Below, in pieces: positions 8,964 through 17,792 of a DNA stretch of 32,940 nucleotides. The notes beneath the pieces were generated by a model. It was given only the letters and a program-made list of their open reading frames with translations, made no database searches and was not told the DNA's origin. The stretch lies in assembly GCA_902523435.1 (NCBI GenBank), contig CABYZM010000017.1, positions 1 through 32,940 on the forward strand, in the 5' to 3' direction. A program made the position numbers and the translations under genes. Numbering within the stretch: the stretch's first letter is position 1; each line of letters begins with the position of its first letter. The stretch is from an uncultured SAR116 cluster alpha proteobacterium (GTDB lineage Bacteria > Pseudomonadota > Alphaproteobacteria > Puniceispirillales > Puniceispirillaceae).

Positions 8964-9850
8964 CTAGATTTATCCTGCTGGCTGGCCCGCTGGGCAGACG
9001 GCTTGTCCGCTGCCTGTGCAGCCTGTCTGTCAACTTCATTAGCATCGAAAATTATCCGCTGTTGGCCCGATAAAGCCACAAACCTCGACCCCTTAGCGCG
9101 ACCAATCAGGGTCAGGCCTGCCTGGCGAGCAAGGCGGACCCCGGCTTCAGTAAAGCCAGACCGCGATACCAACACAGAAATTCCCATCAGCACTGTTTTT
9201 ATCACCATTTCAGAGGTCAGCCGCCCTGTGGTGTAGAACAGCTTATCCTCTGAGGCAATGTTATCCATGAACATATAGCCTGCGATTTTATCAACAGCAT
9301 TGTGACGTCCAATATCCTCAACATAAATCAGCGGTTTGTCTGCGGTGCACAACACACAGCCATGTATTGCGCCCGCTGTCAGATACAGGCTGGGCGCTGT
9401 ATTAATCGCCTTTGACAAATGCATTAATTGCCGTGTTGAAATTCGAATATCTGGATTCAGCTTGATCTTGTCGAACCTCTCCATAATATCGCCAAACACA
9501 GTGCCCTGCGCACAACCTGATGTTTTGATTTTCTTCTGCAACTTAGCTTCATAATTGGTTTCATGGGCCGTACGAACAATCACAACGGACAACTCCTCAT
9601 CATAGTCAATCGCAGTTATGCGGTCGCCATGCTGCAGCATATTCTGATTATAGAGAAAACCGACGGCCATCTGTTGCGGGCGATCCCCTAGGGTCATCGC
9701 GGTGACGATTTCCTGTCGGTTGAGGTAAATAGTCAGGGGCTTTTCAGTCACCACCGGCAAATCAATAGGCTGACCAGACGCATCCACACCCTGGAGCGAG
9801 GTGGTCAGCCCAGCAGCATGCGGGTCTGGGGCAATATCAAAATCAGACAT
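8960..9850 (-). CDS. fdhD: Formate dehydrogenase accessory sulfurtransferase FdhD
   Basis: A 296-residue protein that transfers sulfur from a cysteine desulfurase to the molybdenum cofactor of formate dehydrogenase. Diagnostic blocks are VEDIGRHNAVDKIAGY, FYTTGRLTSEMVIK and VSRSGFTEAGVRLARQAG. The mobile loop that carries a CxxC in E. coli reads SGCAQGTVFGD here, so only Cys113 is present; a separate CVLC pair occurs at Cys165-Cys168. The ATG at 9850 lacks a clear ribosome-binding site, but no better start lies downstream. It heads a two-gene unit with mobA and is divergent from nadK; no formate dehydrogenase subunit is in the window. Confidence 0.93.
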   Translation of the reverse strand: MSDFDIAPDPHAAGLTTSLQGVDASGQPIDLPVVTEKPLTIYLNRQEIVTAMTLGDRPQQMAVGFLYNQNMLQHGDRITAIDYDEELSVVIVRTAHETNYEAKLQKKIKTSGCAQGTVFGDIMERFDKIKLNPDIRISTRQLMHLSKAINTAPSLYLTAGAIHGCVLCTADKPLIYVEDIGRHNAVDKIAGYMFMDNIASEDKLFYTTGRLTSEMVIKTVLMGISVLVSRSGFTEAGVRLARQAGLTLIGRAKGSRFVALSGQQRIIFDANEVDRQAAQAADKPSAQRASQQDKSR

Positions 9851-10049
9851 ATGTCGCGGGTTCCATTCTGGTCGAAAATTATCAGCTTACATCGTCCTTT
9901 TGTATGACCCTTCACTTATATGGAGCAAGAAAAAAGCCTTATGCTTTCCGCTTGGCGGGGGCTATGAAAGTCTGGTCTGAACAGATAGTTTTGCTGTATA
10001 GATAAACCAAAGAGGCCATTTTCTGGCTTAGTAAGGATAAGATTGTCCC

Positions 10050-10808
10050 ATGAAACTTCATTTTGCGGCCTCAACACATGCCGATTCGCAAAGCCGGCTG
10101 GCCCAACTAACAAAGCGTTATGGACAATGTGATGTTGAGCTTGCCGATATCATTGTTGTTCTAGGCGGCGATGGCCAAATGCTGCAGGCCATGCGGGATT
10201 CAATACGGCATAATTTGCCGCTTTTTGGCATGAATTGCGGCCGAGTCGGCTTTTTGATGAATGAGTTCAGTGTGGACAAGCTGCCAGAACGAATTGCTGC
10301 CGCAGACAGAGCCGAAGTGCATCCGCTGCGGATGTCAGCAACAACTGTATCCAGCCAGACCCATGAGGCTCTAGCGATCAATGAGGTGGCCCTGCTGCGG
10401 CAAACGCATAATGCTGCACATTGTGCTATTGACATTAACAGTAAGCGTGAGATGGAGATGCTAGTCTGTGACGGGGTTCTGGTTGCCACACCTGCTGGGT
10501 CTACAGCTTATAACCTGTCTGCACATGGGCCCATTTTGCCTATCGGGGCAGAATTGCTGGCCCTGACACCCATTTCTGCTTTCCGGCCGCGGCGCTGGCG
10601 CGGAGCTTTACTACCTGCTAACAGCCATGTTCATATTGATGTCATTGATCCAGATTTCAGGCCACAATCCGTAACTGCTGATAATATTGAATTCCGCAAT
10701 ATTGCCGCTGTGGATATCTGGCAACGCCAGGATATCTCTATTCCGCTACTCTATGACCCGGGCAGCGGCCTGCCAGAACGTATAATATCTGAACAATTCG
10801 CGCCTTAA
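10050..10808 (+). CDS. nadK: NAD kinase
   Basis: A 252-residue ATP-NAD kinase that makes NADP. The GGDG motif is at residues 39-42 (VVLGGDGQMLQAM), followed by FGMNCGRVGFLMNE, the INEV block and the conserved DGVLVATPAGSTAYNLSA. Length is typical of the short alphaproteobacterial form. AAGGAT lies about 10 bases before the ATG. The stop TAA shares the bases TTAA with the stop of the convergent hydrolase gene. Confidence 0.96.
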   Translation: MKLHFAASTHADSQSRLAQLTKRYGQCDVELADIIVVLGGDGQMLQAMRDSIRHNLPLFGMNCGRVGFLMNEFSVDKLPERIAAADRAEVHPLRMSATTVSSQTHEALAINEVALLRQTHNAAHCAIDINSKREMEMLVCDGVLVATPAGSTAYNLSAHGPILPIGAELLALTPISAFRPRRWRGALLPANSHVHIDVIDPDFRPQSVTADNIEFRNIAAVDIWQRQDISIPLLYDPGSGLPERIISEQFAP

Positions 10809-11836
10809 TCCGCCCCCAGAGCAGATGTGCAATCTCTTTTATGGTCTAGCTCGAGAAACTGATCGAGTTCATCAAACAATCGTGTTTTCACCTCTTGCAG
10901 TTCAGACAACAATTCATGTCTGGCGTCAGCTAATTCAATAATATGGCAATCTGGCAGCGCAGCCAACAAGCGACGGCTGGCAGCAGGATCGACAATATTT
11001 TCGTCACCAGGCAGAAAGGCAAGAACCGGCGCAGCAATTGCGCCCATCCAAGCCGGGTTTAAGGTGGTGGTAGCGCAGCTGGCAAACGCTGCTCTGATCC
11101 AACCAACAGAAGCATGAACCCGGCGCAACTCTGGCTGTTTTTCAAAAATCTGATATTGCTGATCATAACCTTCTGGTGACCGTGTCAACAGATTGTTTAG
11201 TTTGAATTTCCGCCGCTCTTCTATGCTGGGCATAGACACAAAAGGCAGGGCGTGATAGCGCCATCCTGCCAGAATGAGCGCAGAAGCCAGAATACGTGTC
11301 ATCCAGAGAGGCGGGGCTTTTGGTACGATCATCGGCGCAGATAAAATTAATTTTTTTGTAAACTGAGGGTAACGCCGGGCGAAGTTCAAGGCCAGATGCC
11401 CCCCAAGAGAATGGCCGAACACAGCCAGCTTTTCTGTCTGCCAACCTGCTGCTGTAAGAAGTTCGTCCAGTGCAGAGAAATAAGCAGAGAAATGATCAAG
11501 ATGAACAACCAATTGATGTGCGCCAAGCTGACCAGACCACCCCTGTCCTGGCCAATCAATTATCAGACAATCATATCCTGCACCAACAAGACGGCGCGCA
11601 AACAGGGCATATTTTTCACAAAACTCCGTAAACCCAGGCAGAACGAGAACCTGTCCCCTGGCCTGAGGCCCTGCCTGCCAGAGATGACCACGTAGGGGAT
11701 ATTGTCTGTATTCATTTTCTGGCAACAGAATGTCCCGTCCGCCAAGACAGCCCACCAAATCTGCTTCCTCTGACGGGTTAAGGGCAGAAATAAGTGATGG
11801 CCAGCCTGCCCCGTCTCCGGTTACATGATCTGTCAT
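10805..11836 (-). CDS. Alpha/beta hydrolase, lysophospholipase/monoacylglycerol lipase type
   Basis: A 343-residue soluble alpha/beta-fold hydrolase. The nucleophile elbow is FGHSLGGHLAL with Ser143; the acid is probably the Asp in FLPGDENIVD and the base the His in DARHELLSE. The FCEKYALFARRLVGAGYD region resembles PldB/monoglyceride lipases. No signal peptide is evident, so it probably acts in the cytoplasm or at the inner membrane on lysolipids or monoacylglycerols; the exact substrate is unknown. Its ATG overlaps the ABC exporter stop as ATGA, placing it at the end of the suf transcript. A functional link to iron-sulfur assembly is not evident. Confidence 0.85.
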   Translation of the reverse strand: MTDHVTGDGAGWPSLISALNPSEEADLVGCLGGRDILLPENEYRQYPLRGHLWQAGPQARGQVLVLPGFTEFCEKYALFARRLVGAGYDCLIIDWPGQGWSGQLGAHQLVVHLDHFSAYFSALDELLTAAGWQTEKLAVFGHSLGGHLALNFARRYPQFTKKLILSAPMIVPKAPPLWMTRILASALILAGWRYHALPFVSMPSIEERRKFKLNNLLTRSPEGYDQQYQIFEKQPELRRVHASVGWIRAAFASCATTTLNPAWMGAIAAPVLAFLPGDENIVDPAASRRLLAALPDCHIIELADARHELLSELQEVKTRLFDELDQFLELDHKRDCTSALGAD

Positions 11837-13680
11837 GGGCCTTGCCGTGCAGCCAGTTCAAGTGCAGCCTCGCCCCTGTCTGTTTCAAACCCTTTGGACT
11901 GGCGAGCCCACATTGAAGCATAAAGACCTTCCTGCGCCAACAAAGCATGATGTGTGCCGCGTTCAGCAATTTCGCCCTCTGCCATAACGAGAATTTCATC
12001 TGCATCAATTATTGTGGACAACCGATGCGCGATCACAAGTGTCGTTCGGCTTGCAGAAACCTGATTTAAAGCAGCCTGGATATCTTTTTCAGTCTGGCTG
12101 TCTAGTGCAGAAGTAGCTTCATCAAAAAGAAAAATCGTAGGCTGTTTAAGAATTGCCCTAGCGATTGCCACACGCTGCTTTTCACCACCAGATAGCTTAA
12201 GCCCCCTTTCCCCTACCAGCGCCTCATAACCTTCTGGCAGGCGGGATATAAGCTTGTCAATCGCCGCCAGCGTTGCGGCCTGTTCTATCTCCGCCTGACT
12301 TGCACTTTCACGGCCATAGCCGATATTGTATCCGATTGAGGCATTGAACATGACGCTGTCCTGCGGCACGACACCAATTGCCGCTCGTACACTAGATTGT
12401 TTCACCGTCTTAATATCCTGGCCGTCAATAAGCACGCGGCCTTCATCAGGATCATAAAACCGGAACAGCAGCCGAGATATTGTTGACTTTCCTGCTCCGC
12501 TTGGCCCCACAATGGCAACCCTCTTTCCAGCCGGAACCGTAAAGCTGACACCGCGTAAAATCGCTCTGTCGTTATAAGCAAAATGAACATCTTCAAAACA
12601 AACTTCACCAGAAACGAGATGAAGGTGCGGCGCATTATCCGGATCACGGACATCGGGATATTCATCCAGAAGCGTAAACATACGTTCCAAATCCACAAGA
12701 GACTGACGTATTTCGCGATATACCCAGCCTAGAAAATTTAACGGTAGATACAGCTGCAACAAATAAGTGTTCACAGTCACAAAATTGCCAACAGTCAGCT
12801 TGCCCTGATGAATATCGTGACCAGCAATGCCCATAATCAACACCAGCCCGAGGGCGATAATTGCCCCCTGGCCCACATTAACCGCTGCGAGAGATGTTCT
12901 AGACAGGACCGCCGCATCTTCATAAGCCCGCATTGAACTGTTAAAACGATGGGCCTCTGCAGTCTCAGCATTGAAATATTTCACTGTTTCATAGTTAATC
13001 AGGCTGTCGATAGCCTTCGTTGCTGCCTGTTCGTCAGCAACGTTCATCTGCCGGCGGAATTTCATCCGCCATTCTGTAACCTTTATGGTGAACAGCGCAT
13101 ACAGACAAACCGTCACAAATGTAATGGCAGCATAAGGAAAACCAAATAAGACCCATAGCAAAGCGCTGACAAAGATAACTTCCACCAGCAATGGCACAAC
13201 CTCAAAAGCTGCACTGGTCATCAGAAATTCCATGCCCTTTGCACCGCGTTCAATTGCGCGTGTGAGCCCGCCTGTCTGACGATCAAGATGAAACCGCATA
13301 GACAAGGCATGAAGATGGGTAAAAGCCGTCATTGCCGCGGCACGAACCGCCCGCTGGGCAACACGGCTGAACAAGTATTCCTTGGCCTCTGAAAAAATCT
13401 GCTGACCAAGGCGAGACAAAGCATAGGCGCCCAGCAAATACCACAACACCATCATAGAAAAGCCGTTATCACCATTCACAAGATCAACGGACCAGCCATA
13501 AATCAATGGCGTGAAAATATTGGAGGCTTTGGCCAATATAAGGCAGATGAAGGCCCCTGCAATCCGGTTACGAATTGAACGGTTGCCCCGCGGGGCGGCA
13601 AATCGGATAATTTCCCATAACAGACCGGCCACCGTCCGGCGCGACGGCCGAACAAGCGGTTGGGGCTCATGGTCAGTCAT
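11833..13680 (-). CDS. ABC exporter, Atm1/ABCB7 type
   Basis: A 615-residue half-transporter with a six-helix membrane domain (residues about 35-320) fused to one ATPase domain. Walker A is GPSGAGKST (392-400), the signature is LSGGEKQR (496-503) and Walker B is IFLFDEATSALD. The segment NYETVKYFNAE (about 229-239) is characteristic of the Atm1/HMT1 branch, whose members export glutathione-bound sulfur compounds, iron-sulfur species or metal adducts. It starts at the base after the sufA stop, with no gap. Placement at the end of the suf operon supports a role in thiol or metal homeostasis linked to cluster assembly; the cargo is inferred. Confidence 0.9.
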   Translation of the reverse strand: MTDHEPQPLVRPSRRTVAGLLWEIIRFAAPRGNRSIRNRIAGAFICLILAKASNIFTPLIYGWSVDLVNGDNGFSMMVLWYLLGAYALSRLGQQIFSEAKEYLFSRVAQRAVRAAAMTAFTHLHALSMRFHLDRQTGGLTRAIERGAKGMEFLMTSAAFEVVPLLVEVIFVSALLWVLFGFPYAAITFVTVCLYALFTIKVTEWRMKFRRQMNVADEQAATKAIDSLINYETVKYFNAETAEAHRFNSSMRAYEDAAVLSRTSLAAVNVGQGAIIALGLVLIMGIAGHDIHQGKLTVGNFVTVNTYLLQLYLPLNFLGWVYREIRQSLVDLERMFTLLDEYPDVRDPDNAPHLHLVSGEVCFEDVHFAYNDRAILRGVSFTVPAGKRVAIVGPSGAGKSTISRLLFRFYDPDEGRVLIDGQDIKTVKQSSVRAAIGVVPQDSVMFNASIGYNIGYGRESASQAEIEQAATLAAIDKLISRLPEGYEALVGERGLKLSGGEKQRVAIARAILKQPTIFLFDEATSALDSQTEKDIQAALNQVSASRTTLVIAHRLSTIIDADEILVMAEGEIAERGTHHALLAQEGLYASMWARQSKGFETDRGEAALELAARQGP

Positions 13681-14049
13681 TTAAGAAACTGTAAAGCTTT
13701 CCCCACAGCCACAACGGGCTGTTTCATTGGGGTTTTTAAAGGTGAAAGATGAGGCAAACTTATCTTCCGCCCAGTCCATTTCAGAACCCATGATGAACAT
13801 AACTGCGGCCGGGTCAATAAAAATGGTCACGCCTTTATCTTCGATCTTATCTTCGAATTGTTTTTGTTCACTTGCAAACTCAACCTGATACTGGAGCCCG
13901 GAACAACCTGCTGTTTTTATGCCAACACGCAGGCCAATTGCTGTGCTTTCAGCTTTATCCATCAGCTTGCGGGCCTGCTTGGCTGCTGCATCTGTCAGCG
14001 TAAGTATAGGCTGGCCAGTCCCAAAAGGGTTGATTTCGGTCTGTGTCAT
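13681..14049 (-). CDS. sufA: A-type iron-sulfur carrier protein
   Basis: A 122-residue HesB/IscA/SufA-fold carrier that receives clusters from the SufBCD scaffold and hands them to target proteins. The three cluster ligands are visible: Cys49 in TAGCSGLQY and Cys113 and Cys115 in ARCGCGESF. The ribosome-binding site AGGAG lies about 10 bases before the ATG at 14049. SufA and ErpA/IscA cannot be told apart by sequence alone; the suf context decides the name. Confidence 0.93.
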   Translation of the reverse strand: MTQTEINPFGTGQPILTLTDAAAKQARKLMDKAESTAIGLRVGIKTAGCSGLQYQVEFASEQKQFEDKIEDKGVTIFIDPAAVMFIMGSEMDWAEDKFASSFTFKNPNETARCGCGESFTVS

Positions 14050-14085
14050 TTCATCACACTCCTGTTATTCGTCATAGTGCGCCGT

Positions 14086-14523
14086 TCAAAAGCCATAATC
14101 AAGAGCCAGCTTTGCATCTTCGCTCATGCGCTCCGGAGTCCAAGCAGGCTCCCATACAAGGGTCACCGCGATCCGCCCTGCCCCGGAAAGCGCGGCAACA
14201 GCTTCAGCCACCTGGGCAGGCATTTCCCCGGCAACAGGACAGCCAGGTGCCGTGAGCGACATATTTATCGCCACATCCCCATTTGTGTGACAGTTGATGT
14301 CATAAATCAGGCCCAAATCATAAATATTTACAGGAATTTCTGGATCTTTTACTGTTTTCAAAGCACCAATCACCACCTCTTCATCCAGGGCGTTGCCCTT
14401 GCTATCTGTCAGCGCAGTTCCGGCATAAGCTGTATAGCCAGATGAGGTATCAGGTAAAAAATCAGCCAAGGACGGCCCATCATTATGAGCAAAATCAGCA
14501 GGGACTTTGGATATGCCGCTCAT
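14086..14523 (-). CDS. sufT: SufT-type iron-sulfur assembly protein (MIP18/DUF59)
   Basis: A 145-residue protein with an MIP18/DUF59 domain after an N-terminal extension of about 45 residues. The block DPEIPVNIYDLGLIY (about 59-73) and MSLTAPGCPV with one conserved Cys are diagnostic; the tail VWEPAWTPERMSEDAKLAL separates SufT from PaaD. SufT assists maturation of iron-sulfur proteins under high demand. AAGGAT precedes the ATG. It sits between sufS and sufA, the common arrangement in alphaproteobacteria. Confidence 0.92.
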   Translation of the reverse strand: MSGISKVPADFAHNDGPSLADFLPDTSSGYTAYAGTALTDSKGNALDEEVVIGALKTVKDPEIPVNIYDLGLIYDINCHTNGDVAINMSLTAPGCPVAGEMPAQVAEAVAALSGAGRIAVTLVWEPAWTPERMSEDAKLALDYGF

Positions 14524-14544
14524 ATCTTTGTTATCCTTATTTGC

Positions 14545-15804
14545 TCAGCCAAAAATACGGTTAACTTTTTCAAGCGCCTCAGCCAGCACGTCAAAATCTG
14601 ATTCTTGAGTGTAAACGCCGACAGATGCCCGTGCCGTCGAGCTCAGCCCGTAGAATTTCATCAGAGGCTGAGCGCAATGATGGCCAGCGCGGATCGCTAC
14701 TCCATCCTGATCAATCAGCGTTGAAATATCATGAGGATGTGCTGCATCAAGGGTAAATGAAATCACGCCTGATTTACCCGCCGAAACGCCAATGAAATTC
14801 AAGCCCTGAACAGACGCCAGACGCTGATGACCATAGCGCAGCATATCCATTTCATGATCCCGCAGATTCGCCATACCAATCTGTTGTACAAAATCTACAG
14901 CTGCCCCTAGACCAATACATTCAACAATGGGCGGTGTTCCCGCTTCAAAACGCAAAGGCGGTTCAGCATAAGTTGACTGGTCCGTTTTCACATCATCAAT
15001 CATATCCCCACCCCCTAAAAATGGCGGCAGATCGGCCCATATATCAGACCGGCCCCAGCAAACGCCTATGCCACTTGGCCCGTATAGTTTATGACCGGAG
15101 AAAACGTAAAAATCACAGCCCAGATCAGTCACATCTACTGGTAGATGCGTCACTCCCTGACAGCCATCCACTATACAGATGGACCCATTTTCATGCGCTA
15201 GGGCTGCAATTTCAGCAATCGGGAAGACTGTTCCCAAGACGTTAGAGACATGCGGGACAGAAATAATTTTGGTCCGTGGCGTTATATACGCCTTAAATTG
15301 TTCCATATTGAAGCTACCATCTGCATCAACAGGAGCGGCAACCGTCTTTGACCCAACCCGGCCACCCAAAAGATGCCAGGGGACAATATTGGCATGATGA
15401 TCAGCAACTGAAATCAGCACCTCATCGCCTTCGCCAAGGTTGGTGTTACCATAACAATGTGCGATCAAGTTAAGGGCCATAGTCGCCCCAGATGTGAACA
15501 CAATCTCTTTTTCAGAACGCGCACCAATGAGATTGGCAACCTTGCCTCGCACAGCCTCATAAGCATCTGTTGACGCTTCAGACAAATAATGCAGGCCGCG
15601 ATGAACATTGGCATAGGTCTGGCTGTAAGCAGAAGACATGGTATCCAGAACCATCTGCGGCTTCTGGGCAGATGCTGCTGAATCAAGATAAACTAGCGGT
15701 TTACCATTCACTTGTTGGTCGAGGATGGGAAACTGCGCCCGGACAACAGCAGAATCGAAGCCCATCTTTTGCCCAGTCTTATGTATAGAGGCCTGTTGTA
15801 TCAT
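14545..15804 (-). CDS. sufS: Cysteine desulfurase, SufS type
   Basis: A 419-residue pyridoxal-phosphate enzyme that takes sulfur from cysteine for cluster assembly. The PLP lysine is Lys239 in FSGHKLYGPSGIG, and the persulfide-forming Cys377 is in IRAGHHCAQPLM, the group II (SufS) form. VDGCQGVTH and SVADHHANIVPWH are further family blocks. The start at 15804 gives about 13 residues more than many homologues; MGFDSAVV at residue 14 is an alternative. No sufE or sufU activator gene is in the window, so a partner must be encoded elsewhere. Confidence 0.95.
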   Translation of the reverse strand: MIQQASIHKTGQKMGFDSAVVRAQFPILDQQVNGKPLVYLDSAASAQKPQMVLDTMSSAYSQTYANVHRGLHYLSEASTDAYEAVRGKVANLIGARSEKEIVFTSGATMALNLIAHCYGNTNLGEGDEVLISVADHHANIVPWHLLGGRVGSKTVAAPVDADGSFNMEQFKAYITPRTKIISVPHVSNVLGTVFPIAEIAALAHENGSICIVDGCQGVTHLPVDVTDLGCDFYVFSGHKLYGPSGIGVCWGRSDIWADLPPFLGGGDMIDDVKTDQSTYAEPPLRFEAGTPPIVECIGLGAAVDFVQQIGMANLRDHEMDMLRYGHQRLASVQGLNFIGVSAGKSGVISFTLDAAHPHDISTLIDQDGVAIRAGHHCAQPLMKFYGLSSTARASVGVYTQESDFDVLAEALEKVNRIFG

Positions 15805-15815
15805 CTGCTTACCTG

Positions 15816-17027
15816 TTATTCAACTCCAGTTTTACGTGCTGTCCAGCCAGATACCTGACCCCGCAAAAAGTCGGCAAATGGCTGGTAGCTGATTTCTTCT
15901 AGCGTATCGACAAGAAAGGCATCAATCAGCATGGTGCGGGCTTCTGCTTCGTCAATGCCGCGGCTTTTAAGATAAAACAGAAGCGTTTCATCCAACTCGC
16001 CAACGGTTGCGCCATGGCTACAGACCACGTCATCGGCAAAAATTTCAAGCTCTGGCTTAGCATCAGCCTCAGCGTCACGAGACAGCAATAAGGCTCTGCT
16101 CATCTGCTGGCCATCTGTTTTCTGAGCATCCGGAGCAACCCGCACTCGCCCCTGAAAGACACCACGCGCCTTGTCATCCAGCACACCGCGGATCAGCTGA
16201 CGTGAAGAACAATTAGCATATTCATGGCTGACAACTGTAGTAATGTCATGATGCTGGCTATCGCAGCCAAGATAAACAGCTGACATGGCAGCCTGTGCAT
16301 CTGGGGCGGCAAAAAAGCAATGCGTTTCCATGCGGGTTATCTGGCTACCCTTGGAAACCGAAAAACTGTTTACATTTGCCTGACCGGCAAGCCTGAATAA
16401 AGTCAGGCCAAGATGTGTTGTGTGGTCAGATTCGTCCTGAAGCTTGATATGATCAAGCGTTGCTCCCTGTCCAAGCCGCACAAAAATAAGAGGCTGCGAC
16501 AGACTGGACGCCCCTTCATGGAGTTCTGCCAAATGAAGATGCGCACCATCGGCGATATCAATGAAAACAAATGGATGAGCTGCTTCATCTGTTTTACCAT
16601 CTGTGAATTGCAGAATAAGCGGCGTATTAATCTTGGCTGGACCTGCAACCTCAATCTTCACTGCTGCCGTCTGGCGACTGGCTGACAATGCGGTTAAATG
16701 GTGGTTGTCCGGCAATAAGGCAAAAGCCTTGTGGCAGATAGCCTTGTCAGCAGAAATGTCTGTTGCGATGATGCACTTAGGAAGGCTGGCGGCCGCAAGG
16801 TCAGGCGCAAGACCAGCTGTGAAGTTCAACACTTCTCCGTCAAGCCTTGCATCGCGGGCTAATGATGCGCTCCGTTTTGGCGGGTTTAGAACAACATCAG
16901 ACAAATGCGACAGTGAAGTGAATTTCCAGGCCTCTGTCTGCCCGTTTGGCCAGTTTACAGCTTCAAGATAACTCTGCGCTGCTTCTTTTCGATCGGCCCA
17001 TGTTTCGTAAAGACGTTCAGGCTGCAT
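15816..17027 (-). CDS. sufD: Fe-S assembly scaffold protein SufD
   Basis: A SufB/SufD-family protein that forms the scaffold with SufB and SufC. The C-terminal half has the right-handed beta-helix core, including RGVLDDKARGVFQGRV, CSHGATVGELDE with the conserved His, and LKSRGIDEAEARTML. The ATG at 17027 (MQPERLYETW) was chosen: AGGG lies about 8 bases upstream and the overlap with sufC is only 11 bases. In-frame ATGs at 17042 and 17048 and an open frame up to 17102 would lengthen the overlap and are less likely. The N-terminal half is divergent, as is usual for SufD. Confidence 0.9.
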   Translation of the reverse strand: MQPERLYETWADRKEAAQSYLEAVNWPNGQTEAWKFTSLSHLSDVVLNPPKRSASLARDARLDGEVLNFTAGLAPDLAAASLPKCIIATDISADKAICHKAFALLPDNHHLTALSASRQTAAVKIEVAGPAKINTPLILQFTDGKTDEAAHPFVFIDIADGAHLHLAELHEGASSLSQPLIFVRLGQGATLDHIKLQDESDHTTHLGLTLFRLAGQANVNSFSVSKGSQITRMETHCFFAAPDAQAAMSAVYLGCDSQHHDITTVVSHEYANCSSRQLIRGVLDDKARGVFQGRVRVAPDAQKTDGQQMSRALLLSRDAEADAKPELEIFADDVVCSHGATVGELDETLLFYLKSRGIDEAEARTMLIDAFLVDTLEEISYQPFADFLRGQVSGWTARKTGVE

Positions 17028-17769
17028 CGCCAAGCCCTGCATAACCATTTTCTTCAACTTCAAGTGCCAGCGTTTTATCACCGGATTTGACAATCCGCCC
17101 ACCTGCTAAAATATGCACTTGATCCGGGACAATATGATTTAAAAGACGCTGATAATGAGTGATGACTAGCATGCCCCGCTCAGCTGAACGCAGTAGATTC
17201 ACGCCTTCTGAAACAATCTTCAGCGCGTCCACATCAAGTCCTGAGTCGGTTTCATCCAGTATCGCCAATGATGGTTTCAAGAGTGCCATCTGCAGAATCT
17301 CATAACGTTTCTTCTCACCACCAGAAAAGCCAACGTTCACAGGCCGCTTCAGCATGTCATCTTTGATGCCTAGACCTTTGGCTTCTGCGCGGACCATTTT
17401 TACAAACTCAAGCTGATCAACCTCATCTTTACCTGCTTCGCGCAGACGGGCGTTCACCGCCGCCCGCAAAAACGCCATACCACCCACACCGGGAAGTTCG
17501 ACAGGGTACTGGAAAGCCAGAAACATGCCGGCACGGCCACGTTCGTCAGCTTCCATCTCCAGCACAGACTTGCCATCGAGAAGAATATCACCACCTGTAA
17601 CCTCATAACCGTCACGACCGGATAAAACATAGGATAAAGTGGACTTACCAGATCCGTTTGGCCCCATGATGGCATGCACTTCACCCCGGCCGATTGTCAG
17701 ATCAATCCCATGCAAGATATCTGTGTCGTTGATACGGGCATGCAGATTTTTAATTTCAAGAAGAGACAT
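17017..17769 (-). CDS. sufC: Fe-S assembly ATPase SufC
   Basis: A 250-residue ABC-type ATPase that drives conformational change in the SufBCD scaffold. Walker A is GPNGSGKST (36-44), the signature FSGGEKKRYEILQ (148-160) is the SufC-specific form, and Walker B is LAILDETDSGLDVD. It is soluble and has no membrane domain. It starts 23 bases after sufB and overlaps sufD slightly. Confidence 0.97.
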   Translation of the reverse strand: MSLLEIKNLHARINDTDILHGIDLTIGRGEVHAIMGPNGSGKSTLSYVLSGRDGYEVTGGDILLDGKSVLEMEADERGRAGMFLAFQYPVELPGVGGMAFLRAAVNARLREAGKDEVDQLEFVKMVRAEAKGLGIKDDMLKRPVNVGFSGGEKKRYEILQMALLKPSLAILDETDSGLDVDALKIVSEGVNLLRSAERGMLVITHYQRLLNHIVPDQVHILAGGRIVKSGDKTLALEVEENGYAGLGDAA

Positions 17770-17792
17770 AAATCATAAGTTCCTTTTTCTAA

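Noticed and set aside
9851-10049. Possible molybdenum-cofactor riboswitch upstream of fdhD
   Set aside because: No conserved stem pattern could be recognised in the divergent region, and fdhD is not a typical target.
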